From Paraburkholderia sp. (GTDB taxonomy: Bacteria; Pseudomonadota; Gammaproteobacteria; Burkholderiales; Burkholderiaceae): a stretch of 64,000 bases of DNA. The stretch is from the NCBI RefSeq assembly GCF_004298475.1, contig NZ_SCRP01000002.1, forward strand, positions 186,001 through 250,000. Direction: 5' to 3'. The notes under the pieces are model-generated. The model was not told the origin of the DNA. It searched no databases and saw nothing but the letters and a program-made list of their open reading frames with translations. Made by a program: the position numbers and the translations under genes. Below are positions 56,309 to 64,000 of this stretch, in pieces. Position 1 is the first letter of the stretch. Each line of letters begins with the position of its first letter.

Positions 56309-56974
56309 TTATGAAAAGAGCGACATAAGTGGAGTAAGGATGACCGTGACCACGTCGTAGCCGAAGCTCACGAGCGGACGCAGCCAGAATCGTGTAAATA
56401 CGCCTGTCACGAGCAGCGCCATCACGATGATGAAACCATAGGGCTCGAGCCGCGAGAGCGCAATGCTCGCGCGCGTCGGCAAAAGTGCCGCGAGAACGCG
56501 GCCGCCGTCGAGCGGCGGCAGCGGAAAGAGGTTGAGCACGCCGAGCACGAGATTCACGCCGACGCCGGCCTGCGCCATGCGCGTGAAGAACGGCTCGTCG
56601 ATGCCGAACGCCAGTAGCGCGACAGTGACGAGCCCCCACACGAGCGCCTGGACGAAATTGCAGCCCGGCCCGGCCGCCGCGACCCAGAGCGTGCCCCAGC
56701 GCGGATTGCGCAGATTGCCGAACGAAATCGGCACGGGCTTCGCGTAGCCGAACACGAACGCGCCGCTCGTGAGGAAATAAAGGATGAGCGGCATCGCGAT
56801 CGTTCCGACCGGATCGATATGGCGCATCGGATTGAGCGAGACGCGGCCGAGAACATATGCCGTGTTGTCGCCGAGCGCGCGCGCGACATAGCCGTGCGCG
56901 GCCTCGTGCAGCGTGATGGCGAAGATGACCGGAAGGGCGTAGACGGCGATCGTCTGTATCAGTGAAGCATCCAT
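56309..56974 (-). CDS. Site-2 protease family (M50) membrane protein
   Basis: 221-residue integral membrane protease-like protein with five or six helices. FAITLHEAAHGYVARALGDN has the zinc-binding HExxH, and NLFPLPPLDGGRVLAALLP has the third-ligand NxxPxxxxDGG motif. It lacks the PDZ domain of RseP, so it belongs to the small YwhC/Rip-like group. The substrate is unknown. The start is the ATG at 56974; a TTG six codons upstream is possible. It overlaps neither neighbour and precedes trpS by 4 bases. Confidence 0.9.
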   Translation of the reverse strand: MDASLIQTIAVYALPVIFAITLHEAAHGYVARALGDNTAYVLGRVSLNPMRHIDPVGTIAMPLILYFLTSGAFVFGYAKPVPISFGNLRNPRWGTLWVAAAGPGCNFVQALVWGLVTVALLAFGIDEPFFTRMAQAGVGVNLVLGVLNLFPLPPLDGGRVLAALLPTRASIALSRLEPYGFIIVMALLVTGVFTRFWLRPLVSFGYDVVTVILTPLMSLFS

Positions 56975-57100
56975 GGCGCGGTATTGTATCAATGCCCCGG
57001 GGCGCGGCCCGGGCGGTCAAGCGATGGCGTAACGATCGCGGAAGCGGCGGATGGTGGCGAATGGCGGCGCGTGGCGGCCGAAGAGTGACAAAGGCGTGCC

Positions 57101-57736
57101 TCATGCCTCCTGTTCGAGGCCGAACGGCGCGAGGCTGCCGCGCCCCGCGCGCACGAGCACCGGCTCGCGGCCCGTAAGATCGATGACCGTCGAAGGCTCG
57201 CACGGGCATGCGCCGCCGTCGATCACCAGATCGAGCTGTTTTTCGAGCCGCTCGCGGATCTCTTCGGGTTCGTTGAGCGGTTCGGTGTCGGGCGGCAGGA
57301 TCAGCGTCGTCGCGAGCAGCGGCTCGCCAAGCTCTTCGAGAATCCCGAGCGGAATCGCATGACCCGGCACACGCAGCCCGATCGTCTTGCGTGACGGATG
57401 CGAGAGCCGCCGCGGCACTTCTTTCGTGGCCTGGAGCACGAACACGTACGGCCCCGGCGTCACCGACTTGATGAGCCGGTACTGCTGGTTGTCCACCATC
57501 GCGAAATTGGCCAGCTCGGACAGGTCCCGCACCATCAACGAGAGCAGCGCCCGCTCGTCCAGAGCGCGAATCCGGCGCAGACGCTCGGCAGCGTGCTTGT
57601 CGTCGATGCGGGCCGCCAGCGCGTAGCTCGAATCGGTGGGCAGCGCGATCAGGCCGCCCTCGCGGACGATCTGCGCGGCCTGCTTGAGCAGGCGCGGCTG
57701 CGGATTATCGGGGTGAAGCCGAAAGTACTGGGACAT
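57101..57736 (-). CDS. YciO/Sua5/YrdC family protein
   Basis: 211-residue protein with the YrdC fold that binds nucleotides and RNA. IVREGGLIALPTDSSYALAA is the family signature strand-loop. RKTIGLRVPGHAIPLGILEE and GEPLLATTLILPPDTEPLNE match YciO more than Sua5/TsaC, so I prefer a YciO-like assignment over the main threonylcarbamoyl-AMP synthase. It sits between the PHP gene and the M50 gene; in E. coli yciO likewise neighbours the PHP phosphatase gene. Confidence 0.87.
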   Translation of the reverse strand: MSQYFRLHPDNPQPRLLKQAAQIVREGGLIALPTDSSYALAARIDDKHAAERLRRIRALDERALLSLMVRDLSELANFAMVDNQQYRLIKSVTPGPYVFVLQATKEVPRRLSHPSRKTIGLRVPGHAIPLGILEELGEPLLATTLILPPDTEPLNEPEEIRERLEKQLDLVIDGGACPCEPSTVIDLTGREPVLVRAGRGSLAPFGLEQEA

Positions 57737-57791
57737 GGGCTCGATCAGCTATCAGGGGGCAAAACGCCGAAGCAGCGCCGACATATCGTAC

Positions 57792-57817
57792 GACACTGCG
57801 GTACAACACTGCGGTAC
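57792..57817. repeat. 13-bp tandem duplication
   Basis: GACACTGCGGTAC followed by AACACTGCGGTAC, and then GAC again, in the spacer between the PHP gene and the YciO-like gene. Confidence 0.9.
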
Positions 57818-57877
57818 GACGCCGCGACACGTTCCGGCGCGACGGTAGGCCAGGGTTGCGGGCCGCGCAAGCGCGGC

Positions 57878-58708
57878 CTACAGCCATCGTTCCCAGACTG
57901 GCTTGAGATCGGAGGGAAGCGGCGGCAGGCTGCCGGGCGCGATCGAATCGGGTCCGGGCGCATGGAAGTCCGATCCGCGCGACGCCTCGAAGCCGAAACG
58001 GCGCGCGACGGCGGCGTACTCGGCGTATTGATCCGGCGTATGGCTGCCGGTGACGACCTCGATGGCCTTGCCGCCCCGGTCGATGAACTCACCGAAGAAC
58101 GTGTCGAATTCGAGCGGCGTGTAGAGGTAGCGGCCCGGATGCGCGACGACGGCCTCGCCGCCCGCGGCCTTGATCCATGCGACCGCGTCGCCGAGCTTCG
58201 CCCAGCGGTGCCCGATATAGCCGGGCTTGCCCTCGCCGAGCCAGCGCGAAAACGCGTCCTGGGTGTTCTTCGCACGGCCCGACTCGACGAGAAAACGTGC
58301 GAAGTGGGTGCGCGAGATCAGATCGGGATTGGAGACGTAGCGCAGCGCGCCGTCATAGGCGTCGGCAATGCCGAGTTCGCCGAGCCGCTCGCCGATCGCA
58401 ACCGCACGCGCGGCGCGGCCGTTACGCGTCTGCACGAGCCCTTCCACGAGCGCGGGGCATTCGGGATCGACGTTCAAACCGACGATGTGCACGGTGCGCG
58501 ACGCCCACGTCACCGAGATCTCGACGCCGCACAGATAGCGCATGCCGAGCGCCTCGGCCGCTGCGCGCGCCTCGCGCTGGCCGCCGACCTCATCGTGATC
58601 GGTGAGCGCCCACAGCGTGACGCCGCCCGACTGCGCCAGCCGCGCGACAGCGGCGGGGGCCATCTGGCCGTCCGAAACGGTGGAGTGACAGTGCAGATCG
58701 GCGTTCAT
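57878..58708 (-). CDS. PHP-domain phosphatase (RNase AM/YciV-like)
   Basis: 276-residue metal-dependent phosphoesterase. DLHCHSTVSDG, TDHDEVGG and GVEISVTW supply the N-terminal ligands, and AHPGRY and GSDFHAPGP the C-terminal ones. Homologues remove the 3' phosphate from 3',5'-bisphosphates and trim 5' ends of RNA; E. coli YciV matures rRNA 5' ends. The start at 58708 (MNADLHCH) gives the normal family start; a longer frame to 58789 lacks support. It is the first of the cluster PHP, YciO-like, M50, trpS. Confidence 0.9.
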   Translation of the reverse strand: MNADLHCHSTVSDGQMAPAAVARLAQSGGVTLWALTDHDEVGGQREARAAAEALGMRYLCGVEISVTWASRTVHIVGLNVDPECPALVEGLVQTRNGRAARAVAIGERLGELGIADAYDGALRYVSNPDLISRTHFARFLVESGRAKNTQDAFSRWLGEGKPGYIGHRWAKLGDAVAWIKAAGGEAVVAHPGRYLYTPLEFDTFFGEFIDRGGKAIEVVTGSHTPDQYAEYAAVARRFGFEASRGSDFHAPGPDSIAPGSLPPLPSDLKPVWERWL

Positions 58709-58845
58709 CGCTAGCGTGAAAAAGTCAGGCGTCGATTCTACTGCAATGCAGTGACGCCGTCCGGGCGCGGCCGACGCGGTGCGCGCCACCGGCCTGCGAT
58801 GTCATCGGCAAAGCATCGGCAACGATGCCCGACTCGGTCTCGCCG

Positions 58846-59730
58846 CTACGCGCAGAAGGCTTCGATCAGCCGGGCGATTTGCTCGGGCTGGTCGTGGTGG
58901 ATCATGTGCCCGGCATCGTCGACGATGCGCTCGCGCCAGTCGGGGAACGCCTCGAATCGCGTCTTGAATTCGCCGATCGGCACGGCGCCCGCCAGCCGCG
59001 CAAGCGTTTCGGAGTGGGCCGCCTCGACGTGCAGCACCTTGGCGCTTACGTGCGACCAGATCGCCATCACCTCGTCGATGCGGTAAAGCAGCGGGCTGCG
59101 CATTTTGTGAGCCGCATCGGCGAGCAGCAGGTAGCCGCCTTCGCCGTCCGGTTTCGACCAGTGCTGCGCGAGAAAGCGCGCACGCAGTGCGGCGAGCCGC
59201 GGATTCGTCTTCACGAGGCGCGCGGCCACGTCGTCGAGCGACGCATAACGACGCATCGCGGGCGGCTCGCGCAATTCGTCGAGCCACGCGCGCACGCGCC
59301 TCGGCGCTTCGGCGGCGGCCGGCGCAGGCATGCCGAATCCTTCCAGATCGACCACGCGGCGCACGCGCTGTGGCCGCACGCCCGCATAGAGACACGCGAT
59401 GTTCGCGCCCATGCTGTGGCCGACGAGGTTGACCGCACCGGTCGGCGCGTAACGATCGAGCAGCACATCCAGATCGGCGAGGTAGTCGTAAAACCAGTAA
59501 CTGCCGCCGCCCTGCTCCGCAACCGGCCAGTCCGAGAGACCGAAGCCGCGCATGTCCGGCGCGATGACCTGCCAGTCGCCGCCCAGCGCATCGACGACGA
59601 ACTGAAACGACGCCGCGACATCCATCCAGCCGTGCAGCATGAAGAGGACCGGCGCGTCGGCGGCGCCCCAGCACCGCACGTGCAGCCGGATGCCATTGAC
59701 TTCAACGAATTCGGATCGGGAAACGTTCAT
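58846..59730 (-). CDS. Alpha/beta-hydrolase fold protein
   Basis: 294-residue cytoplasmic hydrolase. MLHGWMD contributes the oxyanion hole, VGHSMGANIA the nucleophile elbow with Ser, and DAGHMIHHDQPEQIARLIE the catalytic His. The fold is complete, so it should be an active esterase or similar, but the substrate cannot be inferred. The start MNVSRSEFVEVNGIRLHVRC at 59730 is chosen as the natural first strand; a longer frame to 59799 is AT-rich upstream sequence. Confidence 0.87.
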   Translation of the reverse strand: MNVSRSEFVEVNGIRLHVRCWGAADAPVLFMLHGWMDVAASFQFVVDALGGDWQVIAPDMRGFGLSDWPVAEQGGGSYWFYDYLADLDVLLDRYAPTGAVNLVGHSMGANIACLYAGVRPQRVRRVVDLEGFGMPAPAAAEAPRRVRAWLDELREPPAMRRYASLDDVAARLVKTNPRLAALRARFLAQHWSKPDGEGGYLLLADAAHKMRSPLLYRIDEVMAIWSHVSAKVLHVEAAHSETLARLAGAVPIGEFKTRFEAFPDWRERIVDDAGHMIHHDQPEQIARLIEAFCA

Positions 59731-59811
59731 GCGTGAAGGTGGAAAATACAGGTAGAAAAGAATGGTCGTTCGATTATATCGACAGATGCTGACCCGCATC
59801 TGACTGCGCCC

Positions 59812-60744
59812 TTATTCATCTTTGTCGTCGTCACGCAGCCGCGCATCCGCTGCGGCCTGTTCCGGCGCATCCTGGGACGCGAGTGTGTCGAGTTCCGCGT
59901 CGTCGAAGCCCGCCGAGCGGCGCGCCTCGAAGTTGAACGGCCCGCGCATCTTCGGCGCGCGGTACTGCTGTGCGAGCGTGAGCCACGCCGCGTGCGGATC
60001 CAGTCCGCGCGCTTCGCACAGGAAGCGGAACCAGCGATTGCCGATGCGCACATGCCCTACCTCATCACGCAGGATCACATCGAGCACTGCTGCAGACTGG
60101 TCGTCGCCCGCCTGCTTCAGGCGCGCGCGGATCGGCGGCGCAGCATCGAGCCCGCGCGCCTCCAGCACGCGCGGCACGAGCGCCATGCGCGCGAGGACAT
60201 CGTCGCGCGTGCGCTCGCACATCTCCCACAGGCCGTTGTGGGCCGGAAAATCGCCGTAGGCGTGACCGTAGTCCGCGAGGCGCGCGCCGAGCAGCGAGAA
60301 GTGAAAGGCTTCTTCGGCAGCGACCGTCAGCCAGTCGGCGTAGAACGCGTCGGGCATGCCGGGGAAACGCCAGACGGCGTCGAGTGCGAGATTGATCGCG
60401 TTGAATTCGATGTGCGCGAGCGCGTGCAGCAGGACCACGCGGCCTTGCGGCGTGCTCATGCTGCGCCGCTCCAGCTGGCGCGGCTCGACCAGCACAGGAC
60501 GAGCCGGCCGCCCCGGCAGATCCGCGGGCGCGTCGATTTCGCGCTGCGCATCCCAGCACGATATGTGATTCGACATGCCATTCGATATGCCGTCCTGCAC
60601 GAGCGCATGGAGCGCCTGCACGGCTTCGGCTTTCGCGCCGGGATCGCGCTCACGCAGCGCATCGAGCGCGGCAAGACGCCAGTTACCGGGCACGCCGATA
60701 CGTTGGGCACACAGCTTGGAATCGACTGAAGCAATGGAAGTCAT
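59812..60744 (-). CDS. DUF455 ferritin-like protein
   Basis: 310-residue helical protein of the DUF455 family. LLHALAHIEFNAINLALDAV, AAEEAFHFSLLGARLADYGH and LRDEVGHVRIGNRWFRFLCE carry the Glu and ExxH residues expected for a di-iron site, by analogy with ferritin-like enzymes. No function is firmly known. The start at 60744 is the first ATG with no conflict. Residues 52-59 (GISNGMSN) are an in-frame tandem duplication. It is divergent from the gamma-carbonic anhydrase gene. Confidence 0.83.
   Translation of the reverse strand: MTSIASVDSKLCAQRIGVPGNWRLAALDALRERDPGAKAEAVQALHALVQDGISNGMSNHISCWDAQREIDAPADLPGRPARPVLVEPRQLERRSMSTPQGRVVLLHALAHIEFNAINLALDAVWRFPGMPDAFYADWLTVAAEEAFHFSLLGARLADYGHAYGDFPAHNGLWEMCERTRDDVLARMALVPRVLEARGLDAAPPIRARLKQAGDDQSAAVLDVILRDEVGHVRIGNRWFRFLCEARGLDPHAAWLTLAQQYRAPKMRGPFNFEARRSAGFDDAELDTLASQDAPEQAAADARLRDDDKDE
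60568..60591. repeat. In-frame 12-bp tandem duplication in the DUF455 gene
   Basis: ATTCGACATGCC followed by ATTCGATATGCC, one mismatch. It encodes the doubled Gly-Ile/Met-Ser-Asn near residue 52. Confidence 0.88.
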
Positions 60745-60916
60745 CGGGAACGAACGAGAAAGCGCAGAAATAGTCCAGGTCGCGGCACCGCGCGGCACGC
60801 CAGGCGGTCCGCGCGCGACCGTTTACAATACGCGATTCACCTGCCGTGCGCCCTGCCCTGACGCAACGACGCCGCATCCGCACCGCAGCCCCCCCGACCT
60901 CAGGAGACGCAACACC

Positions 60917-61441
60917 GTGGCCATCTACAAGCTTGGCGAAGCCGCACCCACTATTCACGAAAGCGTGTTCGTCGCGGACAACGCAACCGTCATCGGCACG
61001 GTGACCCTGGCCGAGGACGCGAGCGTCTGGTTCGGCGCGACGCTGCGCGGCGACAACGAGCCGATCACGGTCGGCGAGCGCACCAATATCCAGGAAGGCG
61101 CGGTGCTGCACACGGATCCCGGCTACCCGCTCACGCTCGAAGCGAACGTGACGGTGGGCCACCAGGCCATGCTGCACGGCTGCACGGTGAAGGAAGGCGC
61201 GCTCATCGGGATTCAGGCCGTGGTCTTGAACGGCGCGGTGATCGGCCGCAACTGTCTGGTCGGCGCGGGCGCGGTGGTCACCGAGGGCAAGGTGTTCCCC
61301 GACAACTCGCTGATTCTCGGCGCACCGGCGAAAGTGGTGCGCGAACTCACCGAGGCCGACATCGCGGGACTCAAGCGCAACGCGGATGTCTACGCGAAGC
61401 GTCGCGAATATTTCAAGGCGCAGCTCGTGCGCATCGGCTAG
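60917..61441 (+). CDS. Gamma-class carbonic anhydrase family protein
   Basis: 174-residue left-handed beta-helix protein with hexapeptide repeats (VFVADNATVIGTVTLAEDAS, GATLRGDNEPITVGERTNIQ). The zinc His residues are in LHTDPG and VGHQAMLHGC, so it resembles CamH/YrdA-type enzymes; activity is not certain because many homologues are inactive in vitro. It starts with GTG at 60917 with AGGAG upstream. TACAAT at 60824-60829 is a possible -10. It precedes hslO by 53 bases. Confidence 0.9.
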   Translation: MAIYKLGEAAPTIHESVFVADNATVIGTVTLAEDASVWFGATLRGDNEPITVGERTNIQEGAVLHTDPGYPLTLEANVTVGHQAMLHGCTVKEGALIGIQAVVLNGAVIGRNCLVGAGAVVTEGKVFPDNSLILGAPAKVVRELTEADIAGLKRNADVYAKRREYFKAQLVRIG

Positions 61442-61494
61442 GCCTGTCTGCCCATGCGCGCCGCGCCGTATGAATCGAAACGAAGGAAAAGATT

Positions 61495-62457
61495 GTGAAC
61501 GACCAGTTGCAGAAATTCTTGTTCAGCGCCGCCCCGGTGCGTGGTGAGATCGTCTCCCTGCGCAGTACGTGGCAAGAGGTGCTCACGCGCCGTCAATATC
61601 CCGCGCCGGTGCAGACCGTGCTCGGCGAGATGATGGCGGCGTGCGCGCTGCTGTCGGCCAATCTGAAGTTCGACGGCACGCTGATCATGCAGATTTTCGG
61701 CGACGGTCCCGTGCGCATGCTGGTCGTGCAGTGCGCCTCGGATCTCTCGATGCGCGCGACCGCGCGGCTCGCCGACGGTCTCACGGCCGACGACGCCGCG
61801 GCGCTGCCCGATGACATGACGATCGCCGGCCTCATCAACGTGAGCGGCAATGCGCGCTGCGTCATCACGCTTGACCCGGCCAGCAAGCAGCCGGGCCAGC
61901 AGCCGTATCAGGGCATCGTGCCGCTGAACGGCACGGACGGCCCGCTCCATTCGATTTCCGAGGTCCTCGAGCACTACATGCATCACTCGGAGCAGCTCGA
62001 CACGCGCATGTGGCTCGCGGCCAACGGCGAGCGCGCGGTCGGCGTGATGCTGCAGAAGCTGCCCGGCGACGGCGGGATCGTGCCGCACGCAGGCGAACTC
62101 GACACCGATACGTGGGACCGCGTCTGCACGCTCGGCGGCACGCTGTCTCGCGCGGAACTGCTCGAACAGGAACCCGAGGTGCTGTTCCGCCGCCTCTTCT
62201 GGCAGGAGAACGTGCACCACTTCGAACCCGCGCAGACGCGCTTTCAGTGCAGCTGCTCGCGCGAGAAGGTCGGCGCGATGCTGAAGATGCTGGGGCGCGG
62301 CGAAGTGGACGGCGTGATCGAGGAACGCGGCCACGTCGAAATCCACTGCGACTACTGCAACCAGCGCTACGAGTTCGATCCCGTGGACGTGGCGCAACTT
62401 TTCGCGGCGCCCGGCCTCTCGGAAGGCATTGCGCCCGCAGCGGACCGGCGCCACTGA
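61495..62457 (+). CDS. hslO: Redox-regulated chaperone Hsp33
   Basis: 320-residue cytoplasmic holdase activated by oxidation. The N-terminal substrate-binding domain begins QLQKFLFSAAPVRGEIVSLR. The C-terminal redox switch has CSCS (CxC) in the TRFQCSCSREKVGAMLKMLG segment and CDYC (CxxC) in HVEIHCDYCNQRYEFDPVDV, which bind zinc when reduced. It starts with GTG at 61495 after AAGGA. The pairing with a gamma-carbonic anhydrase gene is seen in other betaproteobacteria. Confidence 0.95.
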   Translation: MNDQLQKFLFSAAPVRGEIVSLRSTWQEVLTRRQYPAPVQTVLGEMMAACALLSANLKFDGTLIMQIFGDGPVRMLVVQCASDLSMRATARLADGLTADDAAALPDDMTIAGLINVSGNARCVITLDPASKQPGQQPYQGIVPLNGTDGPLHSISEVLEHYMHHSEQLDTRMWLAANGERAVGVMLQKLPGDGGIVPHAGELDTDTWDRVCTLGGTLSRAELLEQEPEVLFRRLFWQENVHHFEPAQTRFQCSCSREKVGAMLKMLGRGEVDGVIEERGHVEIHCDYCNQRYEFDPVDVAQLFAAPGLSEGIAPAADRRH

Positions 62458-62601
62458 GCGCTGCGACGATCATCGGGGAACGCGCTGCCGTGCCGGCGGC
62501 AGCGCGTGTGATTGCGGCGAGATTGAGCCGAAATTCAGGCTGACATTCGGATGCCCGGCATGCGTATGATTTGCTTAGGCATCCGACGGATGGAGAAGAG
62601 C

Positions 62602-63009
62602 ATGAGCGGGAAAAACAGCCGCGAAAGTCTGCGGCGCAACGTGCAGCCGCGCCTTTCGGCAATCGCGACGATGATGGTGCTCGGCGCGGGCATCGCATTG
62701 ACAAGCGGCTGCGTGATGGCCCCGCCAGGTCCGTCACCGATCCTGAGCCGGCTCAGCCCCGAGCAGTCGGGCGTGTCCGCGAACGCACATCCGCTCACGC
62801 CCGCGGAACGCGCGCGCTACGACGCCATCGACCGCCAGGCGCTCGCCGACCAGGAGCGCGCGATAGCCGCCGAAGCAGCCGCGCAGGCCTGGGCACGCAC
62901 CGTTGCGCCGCCCGTCACGACGTTCGGCAGCTACTACGGTGGCAACTACGGCGGCTACTACGGCGGAGGCTGGGGCTATGGCTACCCGGGCTGGGGATGG
63001 GGCTGGTGA
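62602..63009 (+). CDS. Small lipoprotein with Gly/Tyr-rich tail
   Basis: 135-residue protein with a signal and lipobox (LGAGIALTSGC, Cys37). The middle is helical and Ala-rich (AIDRQALADQERAIAAEAAA). The last 28 residues are almost only Gly, Tyr, Trp and Asn (YYGGNYGGYYGG followed by GYGYPGWGWGW), a pattern seen in small envelope proteins of Burkholderia. The function is unknown. The start at 62602 is chosen from GGAGAAGAGC just before the ATG; an earlier in-frame ATG at 62551 is possible. A terminator follows. Confidence 0.8.
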   Translation: MSGKNSRESLRRNVQPRLSAIATMMVLGAGIALTSGCVMAPPGPSPILSRLSPEQSGVSANAHPLTPAERARYDAIDRQALADQERAIAAEAAAQAWARTVAPPVTTFGSYYGGNYGGYYGGGWGYGYPGWGWGW

Positions 63010-63026
63010 ACCGATAGCAGAAAGTA

Positions 63027-63055
63027 AAAAAGCGCGGCTGACTGCCGCGCTTTTT
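63027..63055. terminator. Bidirectional terminator between the lipoprotein gene and ftsB
   Basis: Stem GCGCGGC (63032-63038) with GCCGCGC (63044-63050), with A before and five T after, so it can act on both convergent genes. Confidence 0.9.
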
Positions 63056-63100
63056 CATTGAATCCAGCCGTGCCGAACAGTCCGGCGAATCTGGCAACCG

Positions 63101-63574
63101 TCAGGTCCGCCCGGCCTTTTTCTTCGCTTCCGACTTCTTCGCGTCGACCTTCTTCGTATCCGTCTTCTTCGCGTCCTTCGCGCGCCCACGCTTCCTTTCG
63201 GGCACGCGCGACACCGGGTTCGGCACGACCTTCACGGGCGCATCCGACATCACGCCGCGCGTCGACGTGTTCGACGACGCGCTGGGCGCGGGCGGCGGCT
63301 GGTTCGGCGAGACGAACTGCACGAACACCTCGCCGTCCTTCACCATGCCCATTTCGTAGCGCGCGCGCTCTTCAACGGCGGCAGTCCCGTTCTGGAGATC
63401 CTGCACTTCGCCCGCAATGCGGTCGTTGCGCGTTTTCTCGTCCTCGTTCTGCTTGAGCTGCTGGGCGAGTTGCCCCTGAATTTCGTGCACGCGCAGCCAC
63501 CCGCCCCGTCCCCACCAGAGCGGGTACTGGACCAGCGCCAGCAGAATGATCAGGACGACAGTGACAAGCCGCAT
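63101..63574 (-). CDS. ftsB: Cell division protein FtsB with long basic tail
   Basis: 157-residue bitopic protein of the FtsQLB divisome subcomplex. One helix (residues 3-20, LVTVVLIILLALVQYPLWWG) anchors it, and a periplasmic coiled coil (HEIQGQLAQQLKQNEDEKTR) follows as in FtsB/DivIC proteins. E. coli FtsB is 103 residues; here a Pro/Ser linker and a Lys/Asp/Ala-rich tail (KKTDTKKVDAKKSEAKKK) add about 50. The start at 63574 is the first helix; a frame from 63631 has no support. It lies downstream of eno. Confidence 0.9.
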   Translation of the reverse strand: MRLVTVVLIILLALVQYPLWWGRGGWLRVHEIQGQLAQQLKQNEDEKTRNDRIAGEVQDLQNGTAAVEERARYEMGMVKDGEVFVQFVSPNQPPPAPSASSNTSTRGVMSDAPVKVVPNPVSRVPERKRGRAKDAKKTDTKKVDAKKSEAKKKAGRT

Positions 63575-63595
63575 GAAGGATGCCGGATAAATACA

Positions 63596-63624
63596 CGCCG
63601 CCCCGCGCAGAACGCGGGGCGGCG
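63596..63624 (-). other. Very stable hairpin between eno and ftsB
   Basis: 12-bp perfect stem CGCCGCCCCGCG (63596-63607) with CGCGGGGCGGCG (63613-63624) and a 5-base loop. On the minus strand it is followed by TGTATTTATCC, a weak U-tract. It could be a partial terminator or a 3' stabiliser for eno mRNA. Confidence 0.7.
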
Positions 63625-63687
63625 AAGACACGAGCCGAAGGAGGACAGCAAGGCTGTTACCAGCGTGCTCTGCGTATCAATACACCA

Positions 63688-64000
<313 letters not shown>

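Overview
The window is a GC-rich stretch of core chromosome from a betaproteobacterium. Gene content and order point to family Burkholderiaceae (Paraburkholderia, Caballeronia or Burkholderia sensu lato). Diagnostic pieces are the cysS-alkA-accA-tilS-lysC run, the ndk-rlmN-rodZ-ispG-hisS-yfgM-bamB-der-hfq-hflX-hflK-hflC-yjeT-hisZ-purA run and the dapA-bamC pair. The genus is inferred from gene order and protein style, not from a database match. Genes are densely packed and nearly all are recognisable housekeeping genes. No rRNA, CRISPR array, transposase, integrase or complete mobile element was seen.

Layout. 1-4027: three genes of a YejABE-type peptide ABC importer (yejE cut by the window edge), divergent from fabI (4133-4924). 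5050-5974: a small exported His/Tyr-rich protein and tRNA-Ser(GCU). 6189-12927, all minus strand: lysC, tilS, accA, an AlkA-type glycosylase and cysS. 13169-15964, plus: an exported TPR protein, two tandem cyclophilins (ppiA, ppiB) and lpxH. trmJ (minus) diverges from suhB (plus) across a region full of hairpins. mutS follows, and the next gene encodes an exported phosphoesterase-like protein. slyD is next, then about 1 kb of AT-richer DNA (23039-24012) with an operator-like repeat cluster, and then a small lipoprotein. 24511-28148, minus: a DinG/YoaA-type helicase, a DUF465 protein and an exported coiled-coil protein. tex (plus) and kup (minus) converge on a shared terminator.

32960-50255 is a long minus-strand block that joins two clusters kept apart in E. 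coli. In transcription order it reads ndk, rlmN, rodZ, ispG, hisS, yfgM, bamB, der, hfq, hflX, hflK, hflC, yjeT, hisZ, purA and a phosphoribosyltransferase gene. It covers nucleotide balance, rRNA/tRNA modification, cell shape, isoprenoid synthesis, tRNA charging, outer-membrane assembly, ribosome GTPases, RNA chaperoning and FtsH control. A Bax-inhibitor-1 family membrane protein (plus) follows, then dapA-bamC-metallo-beta-lactamase (minus). The next minus genes are a methyltransferase, trpS, a site-2-protease-like gene, a YciO-type gene, a PHP phosphatase, an alpha/beta hydrolase and a DUF455 ferritin-like protein. The right end has a gamma-carbonic anhydrase, hslO and a Gly/Tyr-rich lipoprotein (plus), then ftsB and the 3' end of eno (minus).

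I found no clear new multi-gene system. The most distinctive feature is a scatter of short tandem duplications (10-15 bp). Several lie exactly on stop codons (hisZ, hflX, the Bax-inhibitor gene), and two are in-frame 12-bp duplications inside genes (yfgM and the DUF455 gene). Other points worth a look are the structured suhB leader, the GC-rich hairpin and TTG start between hfq and hflX, the 12-bp perfect hairpin between eno and ftsB, the long basic tail of FtsB, the phosphoesterase-like protein behind mutS with altered metal motifs, and the AT-rich region at 23-24 kb.
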